A stretch of 53,543 nucleotides of DNA. It comes from Polyangiaceae bacterium (GTDB lineage: Bacteria; Myxococcota_A; Polyangia; Polyangiales; Polyangiaceae). Each line of letters opens with the position of its first letter. Positions within the stretch are counted from its first letter, which is position 1. Below the pieces are notes generated by a model. That model saw only the letters and a list, made by a program, of their open reading frames with translations. It was not told where the DNA came from and did no database searches. The DNA lies in assembly GCA_022842465.1 (NCBI GenBank), contig JALHPN010000032.1, forward strand, positions 1 to 53,543, in the 5' to 3' direction. Position numbers and translations under genes: made by a program. Shown here piece by piece: positions 24,762 to 33,507 of the stretch.

Positions 24762-26087
24762 TCAGGGCTTGCGCGTGCGCGGCGGCGGCACGGGAGGCGG
24801 AACGCTCCGGCGCGTCTCGGACGCGGGGCGCGACGGGGGACGTGCGGACGGTATCGGCGGAGGCGTGACCCGCTTCGGCGGCCCCTCGCGCTTCACGACG
24901 TTCGGCCGCGGCATGCCGAGAGAGGAAGGAATCCTCGGCGTGCCGTCGGGGGACGACGGCGACGGCACGTGCGGCACGGGCATCGGCACGGGCATCGTCT
25001 GCATCTGGCGGATGCCCTGGACTGGCGCCGGCGGATGGGAGCTCCGCGAGCCGGGCTCGAGGACCGCGCGCGCGACGAGCAGCGCGGCGCCGCGGAGATC
25101 GTGCGCGTTCCGCACCTCGTCGAGGAGACGGGCGATGAAATCGTGGAGGCGCCGGTCGTGCGTCGCGCCCTGTAGGAGGCTCGTCGCCGCCTGCCGCTCC
25201 GGCGCGGCGATGGGCACCCACGGAGCGCCGGCGTTGCTCACCACCGTCGAGAGGACGGCGAGGAGGGCCTCGCGCTCGCCCGCCGGGAGAGGGCGCGTCG
25301 CGAGGTCGCGGGCGTGATCGAGGAGAGCGGGCGGGAGGACGGCGCGCATCCCAGGTCCGAGGATGCGGCCCTCCGGCCAGACGCGAGCGCGCTGCTGCTG
25401 TTGCCAGCGCTCGGGGTCCCAGATCATCGTGGCCTCGGCGACCGACGCGAACATCGCGTAGACGGGGTCGGTCGCCAGCTCTCGCGGGTACGTCCATCGC
25501 ACGCTGAGGACGAGGCCGCCGCGGACGAGCACGAAGAGATCTTCGCGCTCCGGCGGCCCGTCGGGCGTCATCGTCGCCACGTCGTACGCCGCGACCGCCG
25601 CGCCCTCCACGCCCCAGGCCGCGAGCCACGTCGTGTTCGCGTGGTCGACGGTCGCCGTGTCGGCGTGCACGCCGGCGCGTACGCGCGCCTCGAGCACCGC
25701 GGTGAGGTGCGCGACGTCCTGCGCCGTCGGCGCGTTCACGCGCGGAGGCTCGAGGCGATAGCGGATCGTGATGGGCGCGTCCTCGAGGACGAGCAGCGCG
25801 TCGGCGTGCGGCGCGTAGGCCGCGTACGGGCCGGACCCGCCGGCGTCCGCGCGCGCGAAGCGAGGCCGTCCGGGCAGGAGATGCGAGAAGCCCGCCCGAC
25901 CGTCCTGGTAGAGGGCGGTGTCGTCGTGGCTCCGCGCGAGCGCGAACGGCGACGGAGGAGGGAGGGCCGTCGGTCCCGTGCCGGACGGCGGCAATCCGCC
26001 GGGCCCTGCCGCATGGAAGCCGCTCCCGCCCGGACCGCCTGGAGGAGGGGACCCGTAGCCGGAGGGAGGGCTTGCGGCAGGCGACAT
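24762..26087 (-). CDS. Hypothetical protein with Gly/Pro-rich ends
   Basis: A 441-residue protein that I do not recognise. Residues 1-60 are rich in Gly and Pro, and the last 100 residues are rich in Pro, Arg and Ser (PPPVPPPRTRKP). The ordered middle, about residues 90-330, contains ALLVLEDAPITIRYRLEPPR, TTWLAAWGVEGAAVAAYDVA and LVLSVRWTYPRELATDPVYA, with a beta-strand pattern. No signal peptide or membrane segment is visible. ATG at 26087 is preferred because the upstream in-frame stretch is basic and low in complexity; TATCAC lies seven bases before it. It precedes the endonuclease gene by 16 bases. Confidence 0.55.
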   Translation of the reverse strand: MSPAASPPSGYGSPPPGGPGGSGFHAAGPGGLPPSGTGPTALPPPSPFALARSHDDTALYQDGRAGFSHLLPGRPRFARADAGGSGPYAAYAPHADALLVLEDAPITIRYRLEPPRVNAPTAQDVAHLTAVLEARVRAGVHADTATVDHANTTWLAAWGVEGAAVAAYDVATMTPDGPPEREDLFVLVRGGLVLSVRWTYPRELATDPVYAMFASVAEATMIWDPERWQQQQRARVWPEGRILGPGMRAVLPPALLDHARDLATRPLPAGEREALLAVLSTVVSNAGAPWVPIAAPERQAATSLLQGATHDRRLHDFIARLLDEVRNAHDLRGAALLVARAVLEPGSRSSHPPAPVQGIRQMQTMPVPMPVPHVPSPSSPDGTPRIPSSLGMPRPNVVKREGPPKRVTPPPIPSARPPSRPASETRRSVPPPVPPPRTRKP

Positions 26088-26273
26088 CGGCCGGGTGATA
26101 CGGCGGCGGTCGTGGAATCTTCCCTCGCCGGATTCAGGTGTAAGGAGACGCGCACCCGGGCCGTTGCCATCCTGACGCGCACGGCGTGGGACCCTGTCCA
26201 CGTGTCACCGCGAGCGCGACGAGAGCTCCCATGAAACGCGCGGAAATCGTCACGGCACCCGGGAATGCGCGGC

Positions 26274-26290
26274 CTGGCACGATGCTTGTA
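26274..26290 (+). promoter_or_regulatory. Sigma-54-like promoter sequence
   Basis: CTGGCACGATGCTTGTA resembles the -24/-12 consensus (TGGCAC, five bases, TTGCA), but the essential GC of the -12 element is GT here. It sits 12 bases before an ATG at 26303. Confidence 0.25.
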
Positions 26291-26302
26291 GCTCCACCGA
26301 TC

Positions 26303-26590
26303 ATGGACCGCCTCATCTGGCTCGCCTGGCGAGCGCTCTACGTCACCATCGGGGCGTGCGCGGTCCTCGTCGGCCAGAGCTTCTGGCGCGACGACGCGGT
26401 CCTCGCCGCGCCGGCGCCGCGGGACGACGCGCCGGTCGTCGCCCCGGCCGACGGTGTCGGGAACAGGGCAGCTGTCCGTCTCCGTGACGGCGTGTCGACG
26501 ACGAGCATCCTCGGCTCGCGGACCGTCGCGCGCCCCGCCGTCAGCCCGCCTCGGGTCGAGTGCTCGGTGAAGGGGGCGCGCTCCTGCTGA
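26303..26590 (+). CDS. Small hypothetical protein with one membrane segment
   Basis: A 95-residue open frame whose N-terminus MDRLIWLAWRALYVTIGACA and then VLVGQSFW forms a membrane segment or uncleaved signal. The rest is Pro/Ala/Arg-rich with two Cys near the end. Longer starts at 26231 and 26186 are possible. Its last 50 bases overlap the 3' end of the convergent acyltransferase gene (26541-26590), which weakens the case. Coding status is uncertain. Confidence 0.3.
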   Translation: MDRLIWLAWRALYVTIGACAVLVGQSFWRDDAVLAAPAPRDDAPVVAPADGVGNRAAVRLRDGVSTTSILGSRTVARPAVSPPRVECSVKGARSC

Positions 26591-27893
26591 GCGCGCCTTC
26601 GCGATCCCGCGCCGTCTCGAGGAGGGTGAGCAGCGCCGCGCGTTTGCCGGCGAGCGCATGGAGCCGATCGCCGCGGATTTCGGGCGGCACGAGCGTGCTC
26701 GCCTTCGCCGACACGCGATCGAGGTGGTCGAGCCAGGGGAGGGCTGCGAACGGGCTCGCCACGGCGACGAGCGCGCCGATCCACGAGGCAGGCCACGGGA
26801 GGGCGAAGAGGGCCGCCGCGACGAGGAGCGTCGCCCAGAGCGGGAAGACCGCGAGCCCGACCCCGAGCTTGTAGGTCGACGCGACGTCCCCGCTGGCGCC
26901 GAGCCGGCTCGTGACGAGGCGCGGCAGCTGGTAGGGAATGGCGTAGAGCGCGAACCCGACGAGCGCGAGCGGGAGGGCGACGAGGGCCCACGCCGCGGCG
27001 CCGTCCCGCGCGCGTGTCCGCGCGCCACGTACGACGTCGGCGTCGGTGAGGCCGAGCGTGTCGAGCTCCTCGAAGTACGCGCGCGCCTCCGTCGTCGCGC
27101 GTGACAGGACGTCCGGCGCGTCGTCGCGGAGCGCGGCGCGGGCCTCCTCGACGCGGCGTCCGAGCGCGTTCCTGGCGGCCAGGCTCCCGCTCGCTTCGTC
27201 GGCGAAGAGCTCGGCGACGCGCACGAGGAGCATGCGCGCTTCCCAGCTCTCGGCCTCGACGAGGAGACCCGAGAGGTCGCCCGCGAGGACGTCCGTGATG
27301 CGCGCGGCGAGCGCGTCGTCGTCCGTCACGTCTCGCGCGACGGTCGCGACGTCGCGGACGGGACCGAAGAGGACGAGGCAGCGCGACCGGAAGACGTCTC
27401 TCCGATCGAACTCGAGCGCGACGGCCTGGAAGGTGAGCGCGGCGCTCGCGCGTCGTGCGCGCGCCAGCATCCGCCCGGCCCCCGTCTTGAGCGCGAGGAG
27501 GTGCGGCTCGTTGTGGCTCGTTCCCTCCGGGAAGATGAGGATGTTGCCGCCCGTCGCCAGATGCGACGCGACGCGCGCGAAGACCGCGTCGTCCGAGCCC
27601 GCCGCCTTCGTCGGATCGTCACGACGGCGCACGATCGGGACCGCGCCCGCGGCGTCGAGGAGGAAGCGGAGCCCCGGGATCTGCCAGAGGGTGCTCTTCG
27701 CGATCGGCGAGATCTCGCACGGGGCCTGCGTGAGCACGAGGATCGGATCGACGAGCGCGTTGACGTGGTTCGCGCCGAAGAGACGTCCGGCCGTGGACGC
27801 GTCGGGGACCTCGCCGGCGACCTCGATCTCGCGGAAGTAGATGCGCGCGATCCGCCCGAATCCGACGCGGAGCAGATCTCGCAGGGCCGACAT
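26541..27893 (-). CDS. PlsC-type acyltransferase with C-terminal membrane region
   Basis: A 450-residue 1-acylglycerol-3-phosphate-type O-acyltransferase, expected to act in membrane lipid synthesis. The catalytic motif is GANHVNALVDPILV (the NHxNxxxDP form), followed by the substrate motif IFPEGTSHNEPHLLALKTGA and the VPIVRRRDD segment. The last third has two or three membrane segments (AAWALVALPLALVGFALYA, FPLWATLLVAAALFALPW, WIGALVAVASPFAALPW). I chose the ATG at 27893, which has GGGGAG immediately upstream; a GTG at 28007 would add 38 residues overlapping the divergent gene. It is divergent from the DUF1549 gene with 101 bases between them. Confidence 0.82.
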   Translation of the reverse strand: MSALRDLLRVGFGRIARIYFREIEVAGEVPDASTAGRLFGANHVNALVDPILVLTQAPCEISPIAKSTLWQIPGLRFLLDAAGAVPIVRRRDDPTKAAGSDDAVFARVASHLATGGNILIFPEGTSHNEPHLLALKTGAGRMLARARRASAALTFQAVALEFDRRDVFRSRCLVLFGPVRDVATVARDVTDDDALAARITDVLAGDLSGLLVEAESWEARMLLVRVAELFADEASGSLAARNALGRRVEEARAALRDDAPDVLSRATTEARAYFEELDTLGLTDADVVRGARTRARDGAAAWALVALPLALVGFALYAIPYQLPRLVTSRLGASGDVASTYKLGVGLAVFPLWATLLVAAALFALPWPASWIGALVAVASPFAALPWLDHLDRVSAKASTLVPPEIRGDRLHALAGKRAALLTLLETARDREGALSRSAPPSPSTRPEAG

Positions 27894-27994
27894 CTCCCCA
27901 AGATGGCGGACGGCGTGGCCTTTACGCAACTTCACACGCGGAGCTCGAAGAACCACGCGGGACGTTCCGTCCGTTCCATTAGCCTCCCCGAGCC

Positions 27995-29755
27995 ATGCCG
28001 ACGTCATCCGCCCCTTCCTTGCCTTCGCTTCTCCTCGCCTTCGCCCTCCTCGCGGCCGCGTGCGGCGGGGCGGCCCCGAGCGCGCCCGCTCGCGCCCCTG
28101 CCGTGAAGGGCGCCGCGCACGTCTTTGGTCCCGCAGAGGTCGACGGCGCGCTCCGTGACGCGTGGAAGGCGGCGGGCGTCACGCCCGCGCCGAGGGCCGA
28201 CGACGCGACGTTCCTGCGGCGTGCGTACCTCGACGTCACCGGGACGATCCCGACCGCCGACGCGGTGACGGCGTTCCTGGCGAGCAAGGATCCGGACAAG
28301 CGCGCGAAGGTCGTGGACGAGCTCGTGCGGTCTCCGGCCTACGCCGAGCACTGGGCCACGTACTGGGACGACGTGCTGATGGGGCGGGCGAAGATGGGCG
28401 CCGCGATCGATCGCCCGGCCTTCAAGGACTGGCTCGTCGGCGCCTTCACGGCCCGCACGCCGTGGGACCGCCTCGTGCGTGACCTCCTCGCCGCGACGGG
28501 CCAGAACACGCGGGTCGGGGCGGACGAGGGCGAGGAGAAGGTGGCGCAGAACGGCGCCGTGAACTGGACGCTCCGGTACCGGGACAGCCCGCAGGATCTC
28601 GCCGGTAACGCGTCGCGCGTCTTCCTCGGCGTGCAGATCCAGTGCGCGCAGTGCCACGACCACAAGACGGAGTCGTGGACCCAGGACGATTTTCGCGGCT
28701 TCGCCAGCGGGTTCCTCCGCGTCCGCGCCGAGGCCGTCTCTCCGAAGGCGATGGGCCAGAAGCCGTTCGTCGTCGTCGACGAGGACCGCGCGCTGCCGCG
28801 CTACGCGAAGAACGCGGACGTCGCCCCGATCGCGAAGGCGAAGCCGCGCGGCCTCGACGGGAAGGAGCTCGAGGCGGGGAAGGGCACCCGCGCGAAGCTC
28901 GCTGCGTGGATGACCTCGCCGGAGAACCCGTGGTTCGCGAAGGCGATCGTCAACCGGATGTGGGGGCACTTCCTCGGTCGGGGGTTCGTCGACCCGGTCG
29001 ACGATCTCCGCCCGTCGAACCCCGTCGTCCTGCCCGCCGTGCTCGACCGGCTCGCGGCGGACTTCGTCGCGCACGGCTACGACCTCGGGCACCTCGTGCG
29101 GACCATCTGCGCGACGGAGGCCTATCAGCTCGCCGCGTCGCGCGAGGCCGACATCGCGAAGGGCGATCCGGAGAACAAGCTCTGGGCGCGCTTCCACCTC
29201 GTGCCCCTCGGTCCCGAGGAGCTCTTGAACGGCATCCTCCTCGCGACGCGCATCGAGGACGCGGCGCAGAGAGCGCGCGTCCCGAAGGTCGAGCAGCTCC
29301 GCGCGCAGCTCGAGAAGCAGGTCGGCTTCCTCTTCGACGTCGACGAGGAGAGCGACGCGGCGGACTACGAGGGCACCGTCGGCGGCGCGCTCGCGCTCCT
29401 CAACGGCGGACTCGTCGGGAACGGGTCGCGCGCGGTCCCGGGCACGGCCGTCGCGGAGGTCCTCTCCGGCGGCGGAACGGACGAAGAGAAGGTCGAGCGG
29501 CTCGCGCTGCAGGTGCTGTCGCGAAGGCCCACCGACGCGGAGCGCGCGGCGTGGGTCGCCTACGTCGAGGACCGCTCGCGGTCTGCGCCGCCCGCTCCTG
29601 CCGGCCGCAACGAGGCGAGGGCTCCCAGGAAGGGCGGGGCACGTTCGCTCGCGCGCCTCGAGCGGCGCTCCGGGACGACCGATCCGCGCCGCGCCGCCTA
29701 CGAGGACCTCGTCTGGGCATGGCTCAACTCGAGCGAGTTCGCCTTCAACCACTGA
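27995..29755 (+). CDS. DUF1549/DUF1553 cytochrome-like lipoprotein
   Basis: A 586-residue predicted lipoprotein (lipobox AAAC within LLLAFALLAAACGG). The first domain, DUF1549, starts with DDATFLRRAYLDVTGTIPTA and includes RVFLGVQIQCAQCHDHKTES, with the CxxCHxH haem-like motif. The second, DUF1553, runs from WMTSPENPWFAKAIVNRMW through DDLRPSNPVVLPAVLDRLA and ends near EDLVWAWLNSSEFAFNH. Such proteins are abundant in planctomycetes and acidobacteria and are always next to a DUF1501 gene, as here. Function is unknown, though a role in secreted oxidation or sulfatase-like chemistry has been suggested. ATG at 27995; TAGCCT lies nine bases upstream. Confidence 0.85.
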   Translation: MPTSSAPSLPSLLLAFALLAAACGGAAPSAPARAPAVKGAAHVFGPAEVDGALRDAWKAAGVTPAPRADDATFLRRAYLDVTGTIPTADAVTAFLASKDPDKRAKVVDELVRSPAYAEHWATYWDDVLMGRAKMGAAIDRPAFKDWLVGAFTARTPWDRLVRDLLAATGQNTRVGADEGEEKVAQNGAVNWTLRYRDSPQDLAGNASRVFLGVQIQCAQCHDHKTESWTQDDFRGFASGFLRVRAEAVSPKAMGQKPFVVVDEDRALPRYAKNADVAPIAKAKPRGLDGKELEAGKGTRAKLAAWMTSPENPWFAKAIVNRMWGHFLGRGFVDPVDDLRPSNPVVLPAVLDRLAADFVAHGYDLGHLVRTICATEAYQLAASREADIAKGDPENKLWARFHLVPLGPEELLNGILLATRIEDAAQRARVPKVEQLRAQLEKQVGFLFDVDEESDAADYEGTVGGALALLNGGLVGNGSRAVPGTAVAEVLSGGGTDEEKVERLALQVLSRRPTDAERAAWVAYVEDRSRSAPPAPAGRNEARAPRKGGARSLARLERRSGTTDPRRAAYEDLVWAWLNSSEFAFNH

Positions 29756-29772
29756 GATCCGCGAGAAGACCC

Positions 29773-31035
29773 ATGAAGATCTCCCGACGTGACATCCTCG
29801 CCGCCGGCGGCGGCGCCTGGCTCTCGAGTCTCCTCCCGCGCGCGGCCCGGGCGGAGGGGGCGCCGCGTACGCCCGGCCCCGCCACGAGCGTCATCGTGCT
29901 CTGGATGAACGGAGGTCCGAGCCATCTCGAGACGTGGGACCCGAAGCCCGGAAAGGCGGCCGGACCGCACAAGGCCGTGAGGACGCGCATCCCCGGCGTC
30001 TCGATCAGCGAGCACCTCCCCGGCCTCGCGAACGTGGCCGACAAGCTCGCGATCGTCCGCGGGCTCACGAGCAAGGAGGGCAACCACGCGCGCGCGCAGT
30101 ACCAGGCGCGGACGGCCTACGGCCCGAACCCCACCGTGATGCACCCCGCGTTCTCGGCGTGGATGAGCAAGCGCTTCGGTGAGCCCGCGTCGGGGCTCCC
30201 GGCCGTCGTGAGCCTCGGCGGCCCGAGCGTCGGCCCCGGCTTCTTCGGCGTCCAGCACGGCCCGTTCGTCGTGCAGGCGGCGGGGCGCGGGCCCGACGCG
30301 ACCGGGTTCATGCCCCAGAACGTCGGCTACGGCGCGCAGGTCGACGCGGGGCGTTTCGGCGCGCGCATGGGCCTCCTCGCGGGGATGGAGGACGCGTTCG
30401 CGAAGGCGACCGGTGACGCGAAGGTCGATGGACGGCGGGCGCTCTACGCCAAGGCCGAGCGCCTCATGCACGCGAGCGCGCTCGATGCGTTCGACCTCGA
30501 GAAGGAGACGCCGAAGACCCGCGCCGCCTTCGGGAACACGCCGTTCGGCAAGGGCTGCCTCACGGCGGTGCGCCTCGTCGCGTCCGGCGTGCGCTTCGTC
30601 GAGGTCACGCTGGACGGCTGGGACACGCACGTCGACGTCTTCGGCCGGACCGAGCGGCTGATGAAGACGCTCGACCCGGCGATGAGCGGGACGATCGCGG
30701 AGCTCGAGACCCGCGGCCTCCTCACGAGCACGCTCGTCGTGTGGATGGGCGACTTCGGGCGGACACCGAGGCTGAACGCGAACGGCGGTCGCGATCACTG
30801 GCCCGGCGCGCAGTCCGCGGTCCTCGCCGGCGCGGGCATCAAGAAGGGCGTCGTCCATGGCGAGACGGACGCGGAGGGCGCAAGGGTCGTGAAGGACCCG
30901 GTGCGGATCCAGGATCTCGTCGCGACGATGGCGAAGGTGACCGGCCTCGACCCTGCCGACACCGCGTCGTCGCCTGCCGGACGCCCCATCGCGCTCGCGA
31001 ACGACGGAACCCCCGTCGCGGCGCTCCTCGTCTGA
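29773..31035 (+). CDS. DUF1501 family Tat-exported protein
   Basis: A 420-residue protein with a twin-arginine signal (MKISRRDILAAGGGAWLSSL), so it should be folded in the cytoplasm and exported by Tat. The domain has the order SVIVLWMNGGPSHLETWDPK, then KLAIVRGLTSKEGNHARAQY, LPAVVSLGGPSVGPGFF, and near the C-terminus WMGDFGRTPRLNANGGRDHW. These Asp/His motifs show a distant alkaline-phosphatase/sulfatase-like metal site. The gene starts 17 bases after the DUF1549/DUF1553 gene and is almost certainly co-transcribed with it. Confidence 0.88.
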   Translation: MKISRRDILAAGGGAWLSSLLPRAARAEGAPRTPGPATSVIVLWMNGGPSHLETWDPKPGKAAGPHKAVRTRIPGVSISEHLPGLANVADKLAIVRGLTSKEGNHARAQYQARTAYGPNPTVMHPAFSAWMSKRFGEPASGLPAVVSLGGPSVGPGFFGVQHGPFVVQAAGRGPDATGFMPQNVGYGAQVDAGRFGARMGLLAGMEDAFAKATGDAKVDGRRALYAKAERLMHASALDAFDLEKETPKTRAAFGNTPFGKGCLTAVRLVASGVRFVEVTLDGWDTHVDVFGRTERLMKTLDPAMSGTIAELETRGLLTSTLVVWMGDFGRTPRLNANGGRDHWPGAQSAVLAGAGIKKGVVHGETDAEGARVVKDPVRIQDLVATMAKVTGLDPADTASSPAGRPIALANDGTPVAALLV

Positions 31036-31046
31036 GCGTCGTCGCG

Positions 31047-32273
31047 TCAGGCGTCTCGGTGGGACGCCTCCCGTCGCGAGCGGCGGCCCGCGCGGAAGAG
31101 GAGGAGGAGCACCGCCGTGACGCCGAGGGCCTCGGCGACGGCGTCCCGCGATCCGCCCGGGGCCGGCGAGATCGTGCATCCCGAGCCGGCCTCGGCGGCG
31201 TCCTCCTTCGCGTCGACGGCGGCGCCGGCCAGCGCCTTCGTCTCCGTGTCGTCGCCTTCGGCGATGAGCGACGAGGGATCGTTCGCGCGCGTGACGCTCG
31301 CGGTCTCCTGCGTGCCGAGCTTCGCGTGGGGGTTCTTCTTCCCCTCGACCCACGGGCGGTGTCCCGCCATCTCGAAGGCTCGGGCGAGGAGCGGCTCGTG
31401 CGCTCCGATCTGGCTGTACACCGCGTGCGTCGCGTCACCCACGCACGTGCTCGCGAGGTTGTTCGGATCGCGCGCGAGGCCGTTCCCGACCCGAGACGCC
31501 ACGCCGACGACCGCGCCGGAGGCGGCGAGGAGCGGTCCGCCGCTGTCGCCCGCGCAGACCGACTCGCCGATCATGACCTCGGCCGGCCCGACGCCGTAGC
31601 GGTCGCTCTCGGGGTAGAGCTTCGGGCCCGCCCCGAGCCACGTGACGTTGCTCCGCTCGCGCCGCACGTCCGTGAGGAGCCCGCTCTCGGTCACGCCGAA
31701 GCCGACGACGGTGAGCACGTCCTTCGGGGTCGGCGGTCCGAAGCGAACCTTCGCGATCGGCGCCTCGAGCTCGCGGTCGAGGATGACGAGCGCGATGTCG
31801 CGGTTGCAGATGGTCGTCGCGCTGCCGTCGACGACGAGGGCCTTTCCGAGCGCGCTCGCCGACGCGAGCGACGTGGTGTCGGGCGCCGCGCCGTCCGGAG
31901 ATACGAACACGCCGATGTTCGCGGCGGCCGTGTCGCCCGTGAGCGCGGCGCCGACCACCGCGGCGCCGTCGGGACCGCAGCCCGCGCCGCCCTCCACCGC
32001 GGACACGCAGTGCCGCGCGGTGAGGACCAGGTTCGGCGCGATCATCGTCGCCGTGCACAGCCCTCGTCGCATGCCTGCCGCGTCGAAGCGGGCGAGGGCG
32101 ACGACCGCCTCGTTCCGGCCAATCGAGGGTGATCCGCCGATCACGGGCTGGATCGTCCGGCCCACGCGCTCGTCGGGCCTCAGCGGGTGATCGGCCTCGA
32201 TCTCGGCGCTGCACGCCGTCAGAGACGCGACGAGCAACACCCCCATCGGAACCGAGTTCACGAGGTGGCGCAT
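31047..32273 (-). CDS. Trypsin-like serine protease lipoprotein with MYXO-CTERM-like tail
   Basis: A 408-residue S1-family protease. The catalytic triad is visible: His88 in LVLTARHCV, Asp159 in NRDIALVILD and Ser244 in CAGDSGGPLL. Six or more cysteines could form the usual disulfides. The N-terminus (MRHLVNSVPMGVLLVASLTA, then CSAE) has a lipobox at Cys21. The C-terminus has a Cys-containing segment GSGCTISPAPGG, a hydrophobic run GVTAVLLLLFRAG and a basic end RRSRREASHRDA, which resembles the MYXO-CTERM surface-sorting tail. Both anchors on one protein is unusual. It probably acts on the cell surface. Start: ATG at 32273, chosen because it begins the signal peptide. Confidence 0.85.
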   Translation of the reverse strand: MRHLVNSVPMGVLLVASLTACSAEIEADHPLRPDERVGRTIQPVIGGSPSIGRNEAVVALARFDAAGMRRGLCTATMIAPNLVLTARHCVSAVEGGAGCGPDGAAVVGAALTGDTAAANIGVFVSPDGAAPDTTSLASASALGKALVVDGSATTICNRDIALVILDRELEAPIAKVRFGPPTPKDVLTVVGFGVTESGLLTDVRRERSNVTWLGAGPKLYPESDRYGVGPAEVMIGESVCAGDSGGPLLAASGAVVGVASRVGNGLARDPNNLASTCVGDATHAVYSQIGAHEPLLARAFEMAGHRPWVEGKKNPHAKLGTQETASVTRANDPSSLIAEGDDTETKALAGAAVDAKEDAAEAGSGCTISPAPGGSRDAVAEALGVTAVLLLLFRAGRRSRREASHRDA

Positions 32274-32460
32274 CTTCCGGGCGGGCTGGAACGGGGCGGT
32301 CCTCACGAGAGACCTCCGGAGCAACCTGCATTCCGGCGGGCATGTCCGACACGCGCCGACAGTCCCGCTCGACGGCGCGCCGTCGTCTCTGCCGCGGTGC
32401 GTCGTCGCCGCCGTTCGCCCCGGTCGGTCGCACGCCTTCCCGCTCGCGCCGGATCCGCGG

Positions 32461-32466
32461 TAGAAC
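32461..32466 (+). promoter_or_regulatory. Putative -10 element TAGAAC before the E1 alpha gene
   Basis: TAGAAC is eight bases upstream of the ATG at 32475, so an mRNA would begin at or next to the start codon. The same hexamer lies seven bases before the ATG at 37157 on the other strand. Confidence 0.35.
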
Positions 32467-32474
32467 GCGCCGCG

Positions 32475-33506
32475 ATGACGACGATGGCGACCCCGCCCAC
32501 CGAAGGCCCCCGCCCCGGCTCGGACGCGCTCCTGGCGCCCGAGGCGCTCCTGCGGATCCACGAGCTGATGCTCGAGGCGCGCGTGCTCGAGGAGCGCCTC
32601 ATCACGATGTACAAGCAGGGCGACGGGTATTTCTGGATCGGCGGTCCGGGCGAGGAGGCGTTCAACATCCCCCTCGGGCTCCTCGTCGACAAGGGCCAGG
32701 GCGTCGACCACGACTACCTCCATCTCCACTACCGCTCGAGCGGGACGCTGCTCGCGATGGGGGCCGACCCGGTCGACTCGCTCCGGCAGATGAAGAACAC
32801 GGTGACGGACCCCTACTCCCGAGGGAGAAACTTCGCGGGCCACGCCTCGATCCGGAAGTGGAACGTCGCGCCGATCAGCTCCCCGATCGAGGTGCAGTTC
32901 TCGATCGCGATCGGGACGGCCATGGCGCAGCGGGGCGCCAAGGGCATCACCATCGTCCAGGGCGGCGACGCGGGCACGGCAGAAGGAGACTTCGCGACCG
33001 CGCTCGTGTGGGCCTCGCGCAAGGGCACCGAGCTCCCGATGCTCCTCATCGTGACGAACAACAAGTTCGGCATCTCGACCCCGTTCGAGGGGCAGCACGG
33101 CGAGACCCGCATCAGCGACCGCGGCAAGGCCTTCGGGATGCAGACGGCCACGATCGACGGAAACGACCCGGAGGAGGTCTGGGGGCAGCTGAAGAGGGCG
33201 ATGGACTACGTCCGCACGGAGCGGAAGCCGTTCCTCCTCGAGGCGATGGTCTCGCGCCTCTACGGTCACTCCTCGGCGTCGGGCGCGAACTTCATCCAGA
33301 ACGAGGCGGACTGCCTCCAGCGCTTCGAGAAGAAGCTCGAGGACCGCGGGCTCCTCACCCGCGCGAAGGCGGACGAGATGCGCGCGAAGACGACCGCGCG
33401 CTTCCTCGAGGCCTCGAAGAAGGTCCGCGACGAGCCGCAGCCGCCGCCCGAGTCCATCTGGGACTACGTGTTCGCCGACAAGAACTACGTCGCAGGAGAG
33501 AAGTGA
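32475..33506 (+). CDS. Branched-chain 2-oxo acid dehydrogenase E1 alpha subunit
   Basis: A 343-residue thiamine-diphosphate-dependent E1 alpha, which decarboxylates 2-oxo acids (valine, leucine and isoleucine catabolism or branched fatty acid precursor formation). Family motifs: the MLEARVLEERLITMYKQG helix, SPIEVQFSIAIGTAMAQRG, and the thiamine-diphosphate site beginning GGDAGTAEGDFATAL and ending VTNNKFGIST. The canonical GDG is GDA here, with the Gly moved one place, though the rest of the site (EGDF, NN) is normal. The pairing with a BCKDH-type beta subunit suggests the branched-chain rather than pyruvate enzyme. ATG at 32475 is one base after the eight-base spacer that follows TAGAAC. 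No E2 or E3 gene is in the window. Confidence 0.85.
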   Translation: MTTMATPPTEGPRPGSDALLAPEALLRIHELMLEARVLEERLITMYKQGDGYFWIGGPGEEAFNIPLGLLVDKGQGVDHDYLHLHYRSSGTLLAMGADPVDSLRQMKNTVTDPYSRGRNFAGHASIRKWNVAPISSPIEVQFSIAIGTAMAQRGAKGITIVQGGDAGTAEGDFATALVWASRKGTELPMLLIVTNNKFGISTPFEGQHGETRISDRGKAFGMQTATIDGNDPEEVWGQLKRAMDYVRTERKPFLLEAMVSRLYGHSSASGANFIQNEADCLQRFEKKLEDRGLLTRAKADEMRAKTTARFLEASKKVRDEPQPPPESIWDYVFADKNYVAGEK

Positions 33507-33507
33507 C

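Noticed and set aside
29698..31353. 551-codon minus-strand frame opposite the DUF1501 gene
   Set aside because: Shadow of the DUF1501 gene; Arg/His/Asp-rich without motifs.
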